DNA of 64,000 nt from Marinomonas sargassi (GTDB lineage Bacteria; Pseudomonadota; Gammaproteobacteria; Pseudomonadales; Marinomonadaceae), in assembly GCF_025716875.1 (NCBI RefSeq), contig NZ_JAOVZB010000006.1, positions 124,001-188,000 of the forward strand, given 5' to 3'. Every line of letters starts with the position of its first letter. Positions within the stretch are counted from its first letter, which is position 1. Made by a program: the position numbers and the translations under genes. This document shows positions 1-9,250 of this stretch, piece after piece. The notes below the pieces were generated by a model. The model ran no database searches. It saw nothing but the letters and a program-made list of their open reading frames with translations, and was not told the DNA's origin.

Positions 1-121
1 GCTCTTCAATTGCTACTTCAACGTCAGCGTTAGCAGCGACAAGTGCTTTCTTACACTCCATCATGCCTAAGCCAGTACGCTCACGTAGCTCTTTTACCAA
101 TGCTGCAGATACTGCGGCCAT
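1..121 (-). CDS. tsf: Elongation factor Ts, N-terminal part (truncated by window edge)
   Basis: Only the first 40 codons are present. The minus-strand translation begins [20 protein letters not shown] and continues with MECKKAL, the EF-Ts N-terminal UBA-like domain with its conserved RTGxGMMxCKKAL motif. EF-Ts is the guanine-nucleotide exchange factor that recycles EF-Tu during cytosolic translation elongation. It lies 82 bp downstream of rpsB on the same strand, the usual rpsB-tsf operon, with an intrinsic-terminator-like hairpin between them that probably attenuates tsf. The ATG is at 121-119. The gene runs off the window at position 1, so nothing can be said of its C-terminal domains. Confidence 0.95.
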   Translation of the reverse strand, partial: MAAVSAALVKELRERTGLGMMECKKALVAANADVEVAIEE

Positions 122-148
122 GTTAAATCCTCTTCACAATTCAAATTT

Positions 149-172
149 AAAAAAGGAGGTGACACACCTCCC
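149..172 (-). terminator. Hairpin with U-tract between rpsB and tsf (attenuator-like)
   Basis: A perfect 7-bp stem (GGAGGTG at 155-161 with CACCTCC at 165-171, 3-nt loop) is followed on the minus strand by six T residues. It sits inside the rpsB-tsf operon, so it probably gives partial termination and sets the S2:EF-Ts ratio rather than ending the operon. The 3' arm carries an SD-like sequence, but it is about 30 nt from the tsf ATG, too far to be its ribosome-binding site. Confidence 0.75.
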
Positions 173-203
173 TTTAGAAACCGAAACAAACCTTTAGGCT
201 TGC

Positions 204-938
204 TTACGCTTCAGTTGCTTCGCTTACTTCAACGAACTCGTCTGCAGTACCAGCAGTCGCACTGCGACCTTCTAGTGCAGCATCTGCAAATGCAGAAACA
301 TACAACTGTACAGCACGAATCGCATCGTCGTTTGCAGGAATAACGTAATCGATTCCATCTGGATCACTGTTAGTATCAACGATACCGATAACAGGGATAC
401 CTAATTTGTTTGCTTCTTTAATAGCAATACGCTCGTGATCAACGTCAACAACAAACAATACATCTGGAAGACCGCCCATATCCTTGATACCACCGATTGA
501 AAGCTCAAGTTTCTCAAGCTCACGTGTACGCATCAAAGCTTCTTTTTTAGTGATCTTTTCAAAAGTTCCATCCGTCATTTGCTTTTCAAGGTCACGAAGA
601 CGCTTGATAGAAGCACGAATAGTTTTGTAGTTTGTCAACATACCACCTAACCAACGGTGGTTTACGAAAGGCATACCAGCACGAAGTGCTTGCTCTTTAA
701 TCGTTTTAGACGCAGCACGCTTAGTACCAACAAACAAAACCTTATTTTTGTTCTCAGCCATTTTTTTAACAAGCTCTAAAGCGCTGTTAAGAGCTGGAAC
801 TGTGTGCTCAAGGTTGATGATATGAATCTTGTTACGAGCGCCAAAAATGAAAGGCTTCATTTTTGGATTCCAGTAACGAGTTTGGTGACCAAAGTGTGAG
901 CCAACCTGTAAAAGGTCGCGCATAGAAACTGTAGGCAT
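204..938 (-). CDS. rpsB: 30S ribosomal protein S2
   Basis: The protein has 244 aa, the usual S2 length. It begins [20 protein letters not shown] and has the S2 signatures [23 protein letters not shown] and the [23 protein letters not shown] segments. S2 assembles late onto the head of the 30S subunit and is needed for initiation. The ATG at 938 is preceded by AAGGAT as Shine-Dalgarno. It is the first gene of the rpsB-tsf operon. The upstream region carries an extended -10 promoter and a long leader of the kind known in gammaproteobacteria to bind S2 and repress its own translation. Confidence 0.98.
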   Translation of the reverse strand: MPTVSMRDLLQVGSHFGHQTRYWNPKMKPFIFGARNKIHIINLEHTVPALNSALELVKKMAENKNKVLFVGTKRAASKTIKEQALRAGMPFVNHRWLGGMLTNYKTIRASIKRLRDLEKQMTDGTFEKITKKEALMRTRELEKLELSIGGIKDMGGLPDVLFVVDVDHERIAIKEANKLGIPVIGIVDTNSDPDGIDYVIPANDDAIRAVQLYVSAFADAALEGRSATAGTADEFVEVSEATEA

Positions 939-1101
939 TTTACTATCCTTTATGTTTTTGGGTTATTTTTAAGCTTGCCAGCTAAAAGCGTCAGTCAAAC
1001 AAGGTTTAAAGCAACCTAAGACACCCCAGACACTTTTATGTATTGCGACAAGATCGTTGATTTAATAAATTTACTCATTACAGATAGATACCTGTTTGAG
1101 C
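939..1101 (-). promoter_or_regulatory. rpsB 5' leader, candidate S2 autoregulatory RNA
   Basis: About 160 nt separate the predicted transcription start (near 1101) and the rpsB ATG. Seen directly are a small hairpin (AGGTT/AACCT near 1003-1015) and GGGT/ACCC complementarity between the two ends of the leader. It is established that gammaproteobacterial rpsB leaders of similar length fold into a pseudoknotted structure bound by S2. That this leader does the same is inferred from position and length. No fold was computed. Confidence 0.45.
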
Positions 1102-1107
1102 GGGCGT

Positions 1108-1136
1108 TTTATACCATATTCACTAGCAAACCAAAA
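1108..1136 (-). promoter_or_regulatory. rpsB promoter with extended -10 and GC-rich discriminator
   Basis: On the minus strand TATGGTATAAA places a TATAAA -10 at 1113-1108 with a TGG extension. A weak -35 (TTTTGG, 1136-1131) lies exactly 17 bp upstream. The bases just after the -10, ACGCCCGCTC, form a GC-rich discriminator typical of stringently controlled ribosomal-protein promoters. The conserved rpsB promoter of gammaproteobacteria has the same GGTATAAA core. The rest of the divergent 321-bp gap to map (about 1137-1259) shows no other strong signal beyond a possible TAGAAT near 1212 for map. Confidence 0.65.
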
Positions 1137-1259
1137 GACTTAAACATGCTTTTTACACATCCCGTAGAAAAGTTTTTACTACCGAGATTGGGATTCTAAC
1201 TAGCAAATCATGTAGAATATGCGCAATTAAATTATTTACCATTTCAAAGACACGATATT

Positions 1260-2117
1260 ATGAGTAACGACATCCTGCAGAAAGTTGAAGAACTGACTAA
1301 AAATGGCCGCCTTGATGTGCCAAAAGCAACCCCACGCACTGCGGCAACTCGATTCACTGACATTAGTGACATAGAAGGCATGAGAGTCGCAGGAAAACTG
1401 GCGGCTAACGTTTTAGAAATGCTAGAAGAGTATGTTGTTCCTGGAGTTACTACAGACCAACTGGACATCATCGCCCATAACTACATTGTAGGCGTTCAAG
1501 GCTCCATTCCAGCACCTCTAAACTATCACGGGTTCCCCAAGTCTTGCTGCACCTCTGTTAACGATGTTATCTGCCACGGTATCCCTAATGATAAAGCCTT
1601 GAAAAAAGGCGATGTAGTGAACATTGACATCACCATTATAAAAGACGGCTACTATGGTGATACTAGCCGTATGTTTTTTGCAGGCCCTGCACTCCCCCAT
1701 GCAGAACGTTTAGCAAAAGTAACCCAAGAGTGCCTATATCTAGCAATCGATATGGTAAAACCGGGTGTTCGATTGGGCGATATCGGTGCTGCCATCTCGG
1801 CCTACGCCCACAAAAATCACTATTCGGTCGTTGAAGAATATTGTGGCCATGGTATCGGCACTACCTTCCATGGCGAACCACAAGTTGCCCATTACGGCAA
1901 AGCAGGTACTGGCTTTGTTTTGGAAGAAGGCATGACATTCACCATTGAACCTATGATTAATGCCGGAAAACGACAAGTAAAACACACAGGCCCAGACAAC
2001 TGGATCGCCAAAACAAAAGATGGTCGTTTATCTGCCCAATATGAGCACACACTCCTTGTCACAGCAGACGGCGTTGAAGTCTTGACTCGACGAGCGGAAG
2101 AAGCTCGCTTCGCATAA
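1260..2117 (+). CDS. map: Methionine aminopeptidase type I
   Basis: Cytosolic metalloprotease that removes initiator Met from nascent proteins. At 285 aa it is longer than the roughly 264-aa E. coli enzyme because about 27 residues precede the family start (MRVAGKLAANVLEMLEEYV begins at residue 41). The metal-binding set is intact: NIDITIIKDGYYGDTSRMF (two Asp), CGHGIGTTFHGEP (His), FTIEPMINAG (Glu) and AQYEHTLLVT (Glu). The start ATG has only a weak upstream Shine-Dalgarno, and no better in-frame start lies before the conserved region. It is divergent from rpsB and first of the map-glnD-dapC-dapD run. Confidence 0.96.
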   Translation: MSNDILQKVEELTKNGRLDVPKATPRTAATRFTDISDIEGMRVAGKLAANVLEMLEEYVVPGVTTDQLDIIAHNYIVGVQGSIPAPLNYHGFPKSCCTSVNDVICHGIPNDKALKKGDVVNIDITIIKDGYYGDTSRMFFAGPALPHAERLAKVTQECLYLAIDMVKPGVRLGDIGAAISAYAHKNHYSVVEEYCGHGIGTTFHGEPQVAHYGKAGTGFVLEEGMTFTIEPMINAGKRQVKHTGPDNWIAKTKDGRLSAQYEHTLLVTADGVEVLTRRAEEARFA

Positions 2118-2176
2118 CAAAGAAGACCTTCAAAACATTAGTTTTTTTGACCAACAATAATCACTGAGGCCCTAAC

Positions 2177-4864
2177 ATGGACTTCCCTGCTTTTCCTGAT
2201 ACACCACCGTTACTTTCATCGGAAGAAAGAAACGAGCTGTCTCAATCAAGCTGCCCTATTAAGCGCTACAAGGAAGTCATTGATGAAAAAGTAAACGCAT
2301 ACAACGAACTTTTTCATGACCTATATCCAATCGAAAAACTCGTCAAAGGCCTGTCTTCTTTCTTTGATGAGGTGCTGCAAGCCGCTTGGGTCATGAAAGG
2401 ACTTAGTGATGAACAACATATCAGCCTAGTCGCTGTCGGCGGCTATGGCCGAGGTGAACTCCACCCGAAATCCGATATAGACCTTCTCTTACTGATTGAA
2501 AATGAAGCGACAGCACCTAAAGACAAGGTTGAAGCATTCATCACCTTTCTATGGGACATCAATCTAGACATAGGCCATAGTGTTAGAACCATTGACCAAT
2601 GCGCAGAAATGGCAAAGCAAGACATTACCGTCATCACTAACCTCATTGAGTCGAGAACCTTAGCAGGACCCAATAAGTTACTTACTGAGCTAAGCAGCAA
2701 AACGAATATAGATGAAATGTGGGATGGTCACGCATTTTACCGAGCAAAGCTGGAAGAACAAAAGCAACGCCATAACAAATACCAAAACACGGCGTACAAC
2801 CTAGAACCTAACCTCAAAGAATGCCCAGGCGGCCTAAGGGACATGCAGGTAATAGATTGGGTTGCTAAGCGCCACCTTCACACATCCCGACTCAGCGAGC
2901 TAATCGACAAAGATTTCCTATCTGAAGAAGAGTACATGCAATTAAAAGGGGCAGTAAGCCACCTGTGGCGTATTCGTTGGGCTTTACATATGGTCGTCAA
3001 GCGCAAGGAAGATCGCCTTCTTTTCGACCATCAACGCACTCTAGCTACTCTATTTGGGTACGATGATGACGACCTAAAACGTAACGTCGAGCGCTTCATG
3101 CAAGGCTATTATCAAAGTGTTGCCTCAATACAGCAGCTCAACGACTTACTATTGCAACACTTCGAAGAATCTTTCTTATCACAAGAAAGCATAGAAACAC
3201 CGAAAATACTCAATGACAGATTCCAAGTCGCTAATGGCAAAATTGAAGCCCGTTCAGCTACTCTTTTTCAAGAGCAACCTTCTTGCCTTCTGGAGGTCTA
3301 TGTTCTGCTTGGCACTCACGCGGAAGTAAAAGAAATTCGCGCCCATACCATGCGCCAGATACGCGATAACTTGGACCTCATCGACGACAATTTTAAAAAC
3401 GACAAAGTTAACAAAGATTTATTCCTCGATATTATGGCGAGTCGATACAGGCTCACCAGTATTTTGCGATCCATGAAGCACCTAGGGGTACTAAGTCGCT
3501 ATCTTCCTGAATTTGGCGCCATTATTGGTCAGATGCAACATGATTTATTCCATATATACACAGTGGATGCGCACACGTTACAGCTAATCGAAAACCTGCG
3601 CCGCCTTCAATTACCAGAGTCAAAACAGAAGTTTCCAATTTCTTCTCAAACAATACGTCACATAGCCAAAGTAGAATTACTCTACATTGCCGGACTCTTC
3701 CATGACATAGCAAAAGGGCGAGGTGGTGATCACTCTGAGCTAGGGTGTGTTGATGCGCAAATATTTTGTGAATCACACGGACTATCTAAGCAAGACACCA
3801 ACCTCATTGTTTGGCTGGTTAAGCACCACCTAATCATGTCTGTGACCGCTCAACGCAAAGACATTTCTGACCCCGAAGTTATTTGGGAATTTGCCAACTT
3901 TGTTCAAGACCAAGAGCATCTAGACTACTTATTCCTATTAACTGTAGCTGATATAAATGCCACCAATCCAACTATGTGGAACAGCTGGCGAGCATCTTTG
4001 ATGCGTCAACTTTATTTAGAAACAAGACGTGCATTGCGCCGTGGCCTTGATTCACCTATTGACGCCGAGACCATTAGCGATGAACACAAGCAGCGAGCAG
4101 TAGAAATCATTGTTGAACGCAACATAGACCTAATGGAAGCCGAAGAACTATGGGAACAAATGGAAGACGAATATTTTATTCGCTCCAACGGCGGGGAAAT
4201 TGCTTGGAACACGGAAGCCATACTCAACCATAGCGACAACTCGAAGCCCCTTATCGCTATTACCCCAATGGGCGGTAGAAACTTTTCTGGTGCCAGCAAG
4301 GTATTCATTTACACACCCATTAGCCAACACCTTTTTGCCGCTACCACTGCGATATTTGAACAATTAGGTTTGACCGTATTAGATGCCAAAACCTTTAATA
4401 CACACAATGATTACAGCCTAGATAGCTTTGTGGTTATGGATAGTAACGACAATGCACTCTACCAAGATCAGGATCGTATCGATTTCATTCGTGACACACT
4501 AATGGAGCAACTGGAAACACCCTCTTTATACGAGAGCATGATTCAACGCCATACGCCGCGAATCCTCAAAATGTTTACCTCTCCTGCAGAGGCTCACTTT
4601 GTCAGCCAGCCAGAAGAAGTGTGGTCGGCATTAGAGGTTATCGCCCCAGATCGCCCCGGCTTATTAGCCCTAGTGAGTCAATTCTTTGTGAATAACGGCA
4701 TTATGCTGCACAAAGCAAAAATCGCCACTTTAGGCGAAAGAGTAGAAGACACCTTTTATATCACTGAAGAAAATGGTGACCTGATTTCTGACGATGACCG
4801 TATGAACGAAATCTGCACACTTTTAAAAGAGAAAATTGACCGTTTCTCGCAAGCTATGGACTAA
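2177..4864 (+). CDS. glnD: Bifunctional uridylyltransferase / uridylyl-removing enzyme (PII sensor)
   Basis: 895 aa, full length. GlnD senses glutamine and uridylylates or deuridylylates PII (GlnB/GlnK), controlling glutamine synthetase and NtrBC. Domains in order: nucleotidyltransferase with GGYGRGELHPKSDID at residues 88-102, the conserved PNLKECPGGLRD linker near 211, an HD hydrolase domain with FHDIAKGRGGDHS near 508, and two ACT domains, about 706-780 and 817-890. The second ACT domain carries the APDRPGLLALVSQ motif. Start ATG at 2177. It lies 59 bp after map and 3 bp before dapC, an order shared with Pseudomonas. Confidence 0.97.
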   Translation: MDFPAFPDTPPLLSSEERNELSQSSCPIKRYKEVIDEKVNAYNELFHDLYPIEKLVKGLSSFFDEVLQAAWVMKGLSDEQHISLVAVGGYGRGELHPKSDIDLLLLIENEATAPKDKVEAFITFLWDINLDIGHSVRTIDQCAEMAKQDITVITNLIESRTLAGPNKLLTELSSKTNIDEMWDGHAFYRAKLEEQKQRHNKYQNTAYNLEPNLKECPGGLRDMQVIDWVAKRHLHTSRLSELIDKDFLSEEEYMQLKGAVSHLWRIRWALHMVVKRKEDRLLFDHQRTLATLFGYDDDDLKRNVERFMQGYYQSVASIQQLNDLLLQHFEESFLSQESIETPKILNDRFQVANGKIEARSATLFQEQPSCLLEVYVLLGTHAEVKEIRAHTMRQIRDNLDLIDDNFKNDKVNKDLFLDIMASRYRLTSILRSMKHLGVLSRYLPEFGAIIGQMQHDLFHIYTVDAHTLQLIENLRRLQLPESKQKFPISSQTIRHIAKVELLYIAGLFHDIAKGRGGDHSELGCVDAQIFCESHGLSKQDTNLIVWLVKHHLIMSVTAQRKDISDPEVIWEFANFVQDQEHLDYLFLLTVADINATNPTMWNSWRASLMRQLYLETRRALRRGLDSPIDAETISDEHKQRAVEIIVERNIDLMEAEELWEQMEDEYFIRSNGGEIAWNTEAILNHSDNSKPLIAITPMGGRNFSGASKVFIYTPISQHLFAATTAIFEQLGLTVLDAKTFNTHNDYSLDSFVVMDSNDNALYQDQDRIDFIRDTLMEQLETPSLYESMIQRHTPRILKMFTSPAEAHFVSQPEEVWSALEVIAPDRPGLLALVSQFFVNNGIMLHKAKIATLGERVEDTFYITEENGDLISDDDRMNEICTLLKEKIDRFSQAMD

Positions 4865-4867
4865 CCA

Positions 4868-6058
4868 ATGAATCCTTTAATTAACTCTTTACACCCTTAC
4901 CCATTTCAAAAGCTAGCAGAGCTTTTAGAAGGCATTACTCCTAACCCTGAGAAGCCACTAATCAAACTGACCATTGGTGAGCCGCAACACGATGCACCTC
5001 AAGTCGCTCTAGATGCGTTATCAGAGAATATTCTTGGCGTAAATAAATACCCTGGCACCAAGGGCGAACTTAGCTTAAGAAGCAGCATCAGTAACTGGGC
5101 TGTAAAGCGCTTCAAACTTAATTCACTCGACCCAGAAACAGAAATCCTACCTGTTTCTGGTACACGGGAAGCCTTGTTTGCCATCACCCAAACTTTGGTA
5201 GGTGGAAAAGAGCAGCCACTGATTGTTAGCCCGAACCCTTTTTACCAGATCTACGAAGGTGCTGGTATTTTGGCTGGTGCTGAGCGTCACTTTTTACCTT
5301 GCGACTCAAATGCTGGTTATAAAATTGATTACCAAGCCGTTAGTGATGACATTTGGCAGCGCTGTGAAATTGTATTTGTTTGTTCTCCTAACAACCCAGC
5401 AGGTACTGTCACCACCCTAGAAGAATACGACTTTCTGCTAAAGAAAGCAGAGCAGTTCAATTTTACAATTGTGGCTGATGAGTGCTACTCAGAAATTTAT
5501 TTTGATGAGCCACCTTTAGGCTTATTGGAAGCCTGTAAGCTACTAGGAAACTCAAGCTATAAGCACTGCCTGATTTTTCAATCTCTTTCAAAACGCTCTA
5601 ATTTACCTGGGCTACGCTCTGGCTTTGTTGCTGGTGATGCTAGCCTATTGAAGCCATTTTTGCTTTACCGTACTTATCAAGGTTGCGCTATGCCAGCCCA
5701 CCATCAAGCTACTTCTATTGCTGCTTGGAACGATGAAGCCCATGTAGAGCAAAACCGTGCCATTTACGCCCGTAAGTTTGAATCGGTTCTCAGCATTCTT
5801 TCTCCTGTTTTGGATGTAAAGAAGCCTGAAGCAGGTTTTTATTTATGGCCTAAAGTCGACATGACCGACGAAGAGTTTTGTACATCACTGTATCAAGAAG
5901 AAGCCGTTTTAGTACTTCCAGGAAGTTACCTAGGTCGTGTAGTTAACGGCGAAAACCCAGGCAGCAAACACGTTCGCATGGCATTAGTGGCTGAAGAGCA
6001 GGAATGCCTCGAAGCGGCAAAAAGAATAAAGGCCTTTCTGCAACGCAGACAAGCCTAA
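4868..6058 (+). CDS. dapC: Succinyldiaminopimelate transaminase (class I/II aminotransferase)
   Basis: 396-aa PLP enzyme that transfers an amino group from glutamate to N-succinyl-2-amino-6-ketopimelate in the succinylase route to DAP and lysine. It begins MNPLINSLHPYPFQKLAELL, with the DapC-type IGEPQHDAPQ motif. PLP-site features include SPNNPAGT, VADECYSEIYF and SLSKRSNLPGLRSGF, whose lysine is the expected Schiff-base residue. It starts 3 bp after the glnD stop and is followed after 41 bp by dapD, so the three are probably co-transcribed. Family alone could suggest another aminotransferase; context makes DapC very likely. Confidence 0.93.
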   Translation: MNPLINSLHPYPFQKLAELLEGITPNPEKPLIKLTIGEPQHDAPQVALDALSENILGVNKYPGTKGELSLRSSISNWAVKRFKLNSLDPETEILPVSGTREALFAITQTLVGGKEQPLIVSPNPFYQIYEGAGILAGAERHFLPCDSNAGYKIDYQAVSDDIWQRCEIVFVCSPNNPAGTVTTLEEYDFLLKKAEQFNFTIVADECYSEIYFDEPPLGLLEACKLLGNSSYKHCLIFQSLSKRSNLPGLRSGFVAGDASLLKPFLLYRTYQGCAMPAHHQATSIAAWNDEAHVEQNRAIYARKFESVLSILSPVLDVKKPEAGFYLWPKVDMTDEEFCTSLYQEEAVLVLPGSYLGRVVNGENPGSKHVRMALVAEEQECLEAAKRIKAFLQRRQA

Positions 6059-6099
6059 ACACAATAATCTATCTCTATTAATACATCTCGGAGAAATAC

Positions 6100-7134
6100 A
6101 TGAGCAATTCAATTTTTGCATTTGGTTTTGGTATTGGCACTCAAAACAAAGAAGGTGACTGGCTAGAAGTTTTTTACCCAGCGCCAATTCTAGGTGCAGA
6201 AAAAAGCACCTTGGATGCCATTTTAGAAAGTACTAACTATGAAGGTGGGAACGCTACCATAGTACTAGACGAAAGCGATTTAAACCGCTTACACATGAGT
6301 CTGCTAACAGCCGGAAATATTGAACAAGCCGAGCTTGCGTCACAACTTAAAGCTTCAACTCAACCTGTTGTGCTTTGTGTTCTAGCAACCGACGAAGCAC
6401 CAAGTAACCCTGCTGAAGTTTACTTAAAGCTGCAACTTATCTCTCATCGTAACCTAGCACCGCACAGCACAGTATTAGACGGCATGTTTGGTTTGCTTAT
6501 CAATACGGCATGGACAAGCGAAGGCCCTATCGATGTTCGTGAACTAGCAGAACGCCAACTTGCAGCAAGAATGGCTGGCCGTACCATCGAAGTATTCAGT
6601 GTCGATAAATTCCCTAAAATGCTTAACTTTGTTGTTCCTGCTGGCATTCGTGTCGGCGATGCAGCGCGCATTCGTCTTGGCGCACACCTTGGTGAAGGCA
6701 CAACTGTTATGCACGAAGGCTTTGTGAACTTCAATGCCGGCACACTAGGTGTCAGCATGGTAGAAGGCCGTATTTCAGCTGGTGTTGTCGTAGGTGATGG
6801 CTCTGATCTAGGTGGTGGTTGTTCTACTATGGGTACACTATCTGGTGGCGGTAATATTGTTATCGGCGTTGGCGAAAAATGTCTAATCGGTGCCAATGCA
6901 GGTATTGGTATCGGCCTTGGCGATCGTTGCACAGTAGAATCAGGCCTATACATTACAGCAGGCTCTAAGGTTGCTGTTTTAGATGAAAATAATCAGTTGG
7001 TTTCTACTGTTAAAGCTCGTGAACTGTCAGGTCAATCAGACCTACTATTCCGCCGCAACTCAGAAACGGGTGCCATTGAATGCAAAACCAACAAAACGGC
7101 AATTGCATTAAACGACGCATTACACGCTAACTAA
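6100..7134 (+). CDS. dapD: 2,3,4,5-tetrahydropyridine-2,6-dicarboxylate N-succinyltransferase (long form)
   Basis: 344 aa, the longer Pseudomonas-type DapD rather than the roughly 274-aa enteric form. It succinylates tetrahydrodipicolinate with succinyl-CoA, the step before DapC. The C-terminal half is a left-handed beta-helix made of hexapeptide repeats, visible from about residue 185 (VPAGIRVGDAARIRLGAHLG, then VMHEGFVNFNAGT) with glycine-rich turns such as VVVGDGSDLGGGCSTMGTL. CTCGGAG precedes the ATG. A strong terminator follows directly, ending this transcription unit. Confidence 0.96.
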   Translation: MSNSIFAFGFGIGTQNKEGDWLEVFYPAPILGAEKSTLDAILESTNYEGGNATIVLDESDLNRLHMSLLTAGNIEQAELASQLKASTQPVVLCVLATDEAPSNPAEVYLKLQLISHRNLAPHSTVLDGMFGLLINTAWTSEGPIDVRELAERQLAARMAGRTIEVFSVDKFPKMLNFVVPAGIRVGDAARIRLGAHLGEGTTVMHEGFVNFNAGTLGVSMVEGRISAGVVVGDGSDLGGGCSTMGTLSGGGNIVIGVGEKCLIGANAGIGIGLGDRCTVESGLYITAGSKVAVLDENNQLVSTVKARELSGQSDLLFRRNSETGAIECKTNKTAIALNDALHAN

Positions 7135-7145
7135 GGTATAACAAG

Positions 7146-7172
7146 AGCTCACCTTACTAAGGTGAGCTTTTT
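7146..7172 (+). terminator. Intrinsic terminator after dapD
   Basis: AGCTCACCTT pairs with AAGGTGAGCT (10-bp stem, 3-nt loop) and is followed by TTTTT. It lies 11 bp past the dapD stop and before the YffB-like gene. Confidence 0.88.
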
Positions 7173-7204
7173 ACCTAAATACTAGATTGTAACTGGAGAA
7201 TACC

Positions 7205-7549
7205 ATGGTAGAAATCTATGGCATTAAAAGCTGCGATACGATGAAAAAAGCCTTTCGCTGGCTAGAAGAAAATAACATTGAATTTCATTTTCACGACTAT
7301 AAAAAAGTAGGACTAGATGTGTCTACAGCGACCAGCTGGATACAAGAGCTTGGTTGGGAAAATGTGATCAATAAACGTGGCACCACTTGGCGCAAGCTGG
7401 ATGAAGAAACCAAAAGCAATATGAATGACGAGTTGGCAGTAGAAACAATCGTTGCTCAAACCTCTATGATAAAGCGCCCACTAATCATAGCGAAGGATAA
7501 AATCCACTTAGGCTTTAAAGCTGAAGATTACGCTAAGATATTCCTTTAA
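7205..7549 (+). CDS. yffB: YffB/Spx-ArsC family thioredoxin-fold protein
   Basis: 114 aa, the usual YffB length. It starts MVEIYGIKSCDTMKKAFRWL with a single N-terminal cysteine (SCDT) in the ArsC-like thioredoxin fold, then YKKVGL, NKRGTTWRKLD and IKRPLII, the conserved core of the ArsC-like subfamily. The cellular reaction of YffB is not firmly established; a glutathione-dependent thiol role has been suggested for homologues. It is not an arsenate-resistance gene by context: it lies between dapD and dapE, where many gammaproteobacteria keep it. TGGAG sits upstream of the ATG. Its last 4 bp overlap the convergent lipoprotein gene. Confidence 0.9.
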   Translation: MVEIYGIKSCDTMKKAFRWLEENNIEFHFHDYKKVGLDVSTATSWIQELGWENVINKRGTTWRKLDEETKSNMNDELAVETIVAQTSMIKRPLIIAKDKIHLGFKAEDYAKIFL

Positions 7550-7746
7550 CGTAACACTGGCGTATAAATACGTGGCCCTTCTTCTTGTGGCTGAGTTGTC
7601 GGTGTAATACTTGGTGTATAGCCTGATGAAGAAGCATCTGAACGAATGACAGGAACAAAAAATGACTCCTGAACGACAGTGGATTGCTGCTCAATAGTAC
7701 AGCCAATGGTAATAAAGCCCAATAAGATCAAAACAACAACTTTCAT
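7546..7746 (-). CDS. Small putative lipoprotein of unknown function
   Basis: 66 aa, divergent from dapE and convergent with yffB (4-bp overlap). The N-terminus MKVVVLILLGFITIGC is a short lipoprotein signal with Cys16; the residue at -3 is threonine, a slightly unusual lipobox. The mature part is Ser/Thr/Pro-rich with no predicted domain. The start is supported by AAGGTGG about 6 bp upstream. No function is recognised. If processed, it would be an acylated peptide of about 50 residues tethered to the inner or outer membrane. Confidence 0.62.
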   Translation of the reverse strand: MKVVVLILLGFITIGCTIEQQSTVVQESFFVPVIRSDASSSGYTPSITPTTQPQEEGPRIYTPVLR

Positions 7747-7821
7747 AACCCCACCTTTATATTAATCTGCTGTTATAGTAACAGAAACTTTTATAAAGTA
7801 ACCACAACACATAGGTAAAGA

Positions 7822-8967
7822 ATGTCTGACTTGTCACCAACAATAGAATTAGCAATTGACCTCATGTCTCGCCCTTCCGTTACACCCGAAGACGCTGGCT
7901 GCCAAGATCTTATGATAGAAAGATTAGAAGCTCTTGGCTTCGAAGTTGAGCTTATGCCTTTTGGGGATGTGAAAAACTTTTATGCAAAACGCGGCTCTAA
8001 AGGGCCAAACCTTTGTTTCGCAGGCCATACTGATGTGGTACCAACAGGGCCTGAAAGTGAGTGGAAAGTCCCCCCTTTCAAACCTGAAATCATTGATGGC
8101 ATGTTATATGGTCGTGGTGCAGCTGACATGAAAGGCAGCCTAGCCGCTATGATCACAGCAGTCGAAGACTTTATAGGCGCTAACCCTGACCATGAAGGGC
8201 AAATCTCTTTTCTAATTACCAGCGATGAAGAAGGTCCATTTGTCGATGGTACAACACGTGTTGTTGACACCCTGATGGAACGCAACGAAAAAGTAGATTG
8301 GTGTATCGTCGGTGAGCCATCAAGTACAAAAACACTCGGTGACATAATCAAAAATGGCCGCCGTGGCTCATTTAGCGGTGACTTAACAATTTACGGTAAA
8401 CAAGGCCACGTCGCCTACCCTCACTTAGCGGTGAACCCAATTCATTTAGCCGCACCAGTGCTTGCAGAGTTATCAACAACACACTGGGATAATGGTAACG
8501 ACTTTTTCCCTCCTACCAGCTTTCAAATCTCTAATATTCAAGCAGGCACAGGAGCTACAAACGTTGTACCGGGCACTTTACAAGCTCAGTTTAATCTACG
8601 CTTCTCTTCAGAGTTGGACTTTGATGCGATTAAAGCTCGCATACTCGAAGTTCTTGAAAAGCATGATTTGAAATACGACATTGAATGGACCTATAACGGC
8701 TTACCTTTCCTTACTCGCCCAGGCGAATTAGTGGATGCCATTGTCTCAGCCGTTGAAGAAACTGTAGACATTACTCCTGAGCTATCGACCTCTGGCGGTA
8801 CATCGGATGGTCGCTTTATTGCCAAGATGGGAACTCAGGTAGTTGAGCTTGGTCCTATCAATGCTACCATTCACCAAATAAACGAATGTGTAGATGCTGA
8901 CAGCTTAACGAAACTTTCTACAATTTATACTCGAATTCTAGAAAATTTATTTACTGACAAGGCTTAA
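7822..8967 (+). CDS. dapE: Succinyl-diaminopimelate desuccinylase
   Basis: 381-aa M20-family di-zinc hydrolase that cleaves N-succinyl-LL-DAP to LL-DAP and succinate. Metal and catalytic motifs are intact: [41 protein letters not shown] (catalytic Glu pair) and [16 protein letters not shown] near the C-terminus. The dimerisation domain lies in the middle (about residues 180-290). With dapC and dapD it shows the succinylase lysine pathway is used. It heads a plausible operon with the two unknown genes that follow (16 bp and 3 bp gaps). Confidence 0.97.
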   Translation: MSDLSPTIELAIDLMSRPSVTPEDAGCQDLMIERLEALGFEVELMPFGDVKNFYAKRGSKGPNLCFAGHTDVVPTGPESEWKVPPFKPEIIDGMLYGRGAADMKGSLAAMITAVEDFIGANPDHEGQISFLITSDEEGPFVDGTTRVVDTLMERNEKVDWCIVGEPSSTKTLGDIIKNGRRGSFSGDLTIYGKQGHVAYPHLAVNPIHLAAPVLAELSTTHWDNGNDFFPPTSFQISNIQAGTGATNVVPGTLQAQFNLRFSSELDFDAIKARILEVLEKHDLKYDIEWTYNGLPFLTRPGELVDAIVSAVEETVDITPELSTSGGTSDGRFIAKMGTQVVELGPINATIHQINECVDADSLTKLSTIYTRILENLFTDKA

Positions 8968-8983
8968 CAAAGACGACTTCGTA

Positions 8984-9247
8984 ATGGAATTCCTGCACAA
9001 GCTTGCTATGAAATTAGGGAAAAACCCAACCCTAGCCCTGATTAAACTAATTCAGGGTGGGTTGATATTTTTCTTTGGCGCCTTGATGTTGATGGTGGCC
9101 GATCGTGTCATCGAAGATTCCCTTATAAGAGAGATCATCGCATTAGCAGGCTCCATTATTGCTGCATGCGGTCTCTTTTTGGCACTCATTGGCTATCTGT
9201 CAATGAGTGTTTTTAGAATCTACCATATGATTAAAAAGAAGGATTAA
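8984..9247 (+). CDS. Small two-helix membrane protein, unknown
   Basis: 87 aa. Two hydrophobic segments are visible: about residues 24-41 (LIQGGLIFFFGALMLMVA) and 52-75 (EIIALAGSIIAACGLFLALI), with a basic C-terminus (MIKKKD). It begins 16 bp after dapE and ends 3 bp before the next gene, so it is probably co-transcribed and perhaps translationally coupled. No family was recognised. Start ATG at 8984; the Shine-Dalgarno is weak, consistent with coupling. Confidence 0.7.
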   Translation: MEFLHKLAMKLGKNPTLALIKLIQGGLIFFFGALMLMVADRVIEDSLIREIIALAGSIIAACGLFLALIGYLSMSVFRIYHMIKKKD

Positions 9248-9250
9248 GCA

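Noticed and set aside
6444..6953. 169-codon open frame antisense to dapD
   Set aside because: It is a Pro/Ser-rich shadow caused by the codon pattern of the dapD hexapeptide repeats. No Shine-Dalgarno and no recognisable domain.
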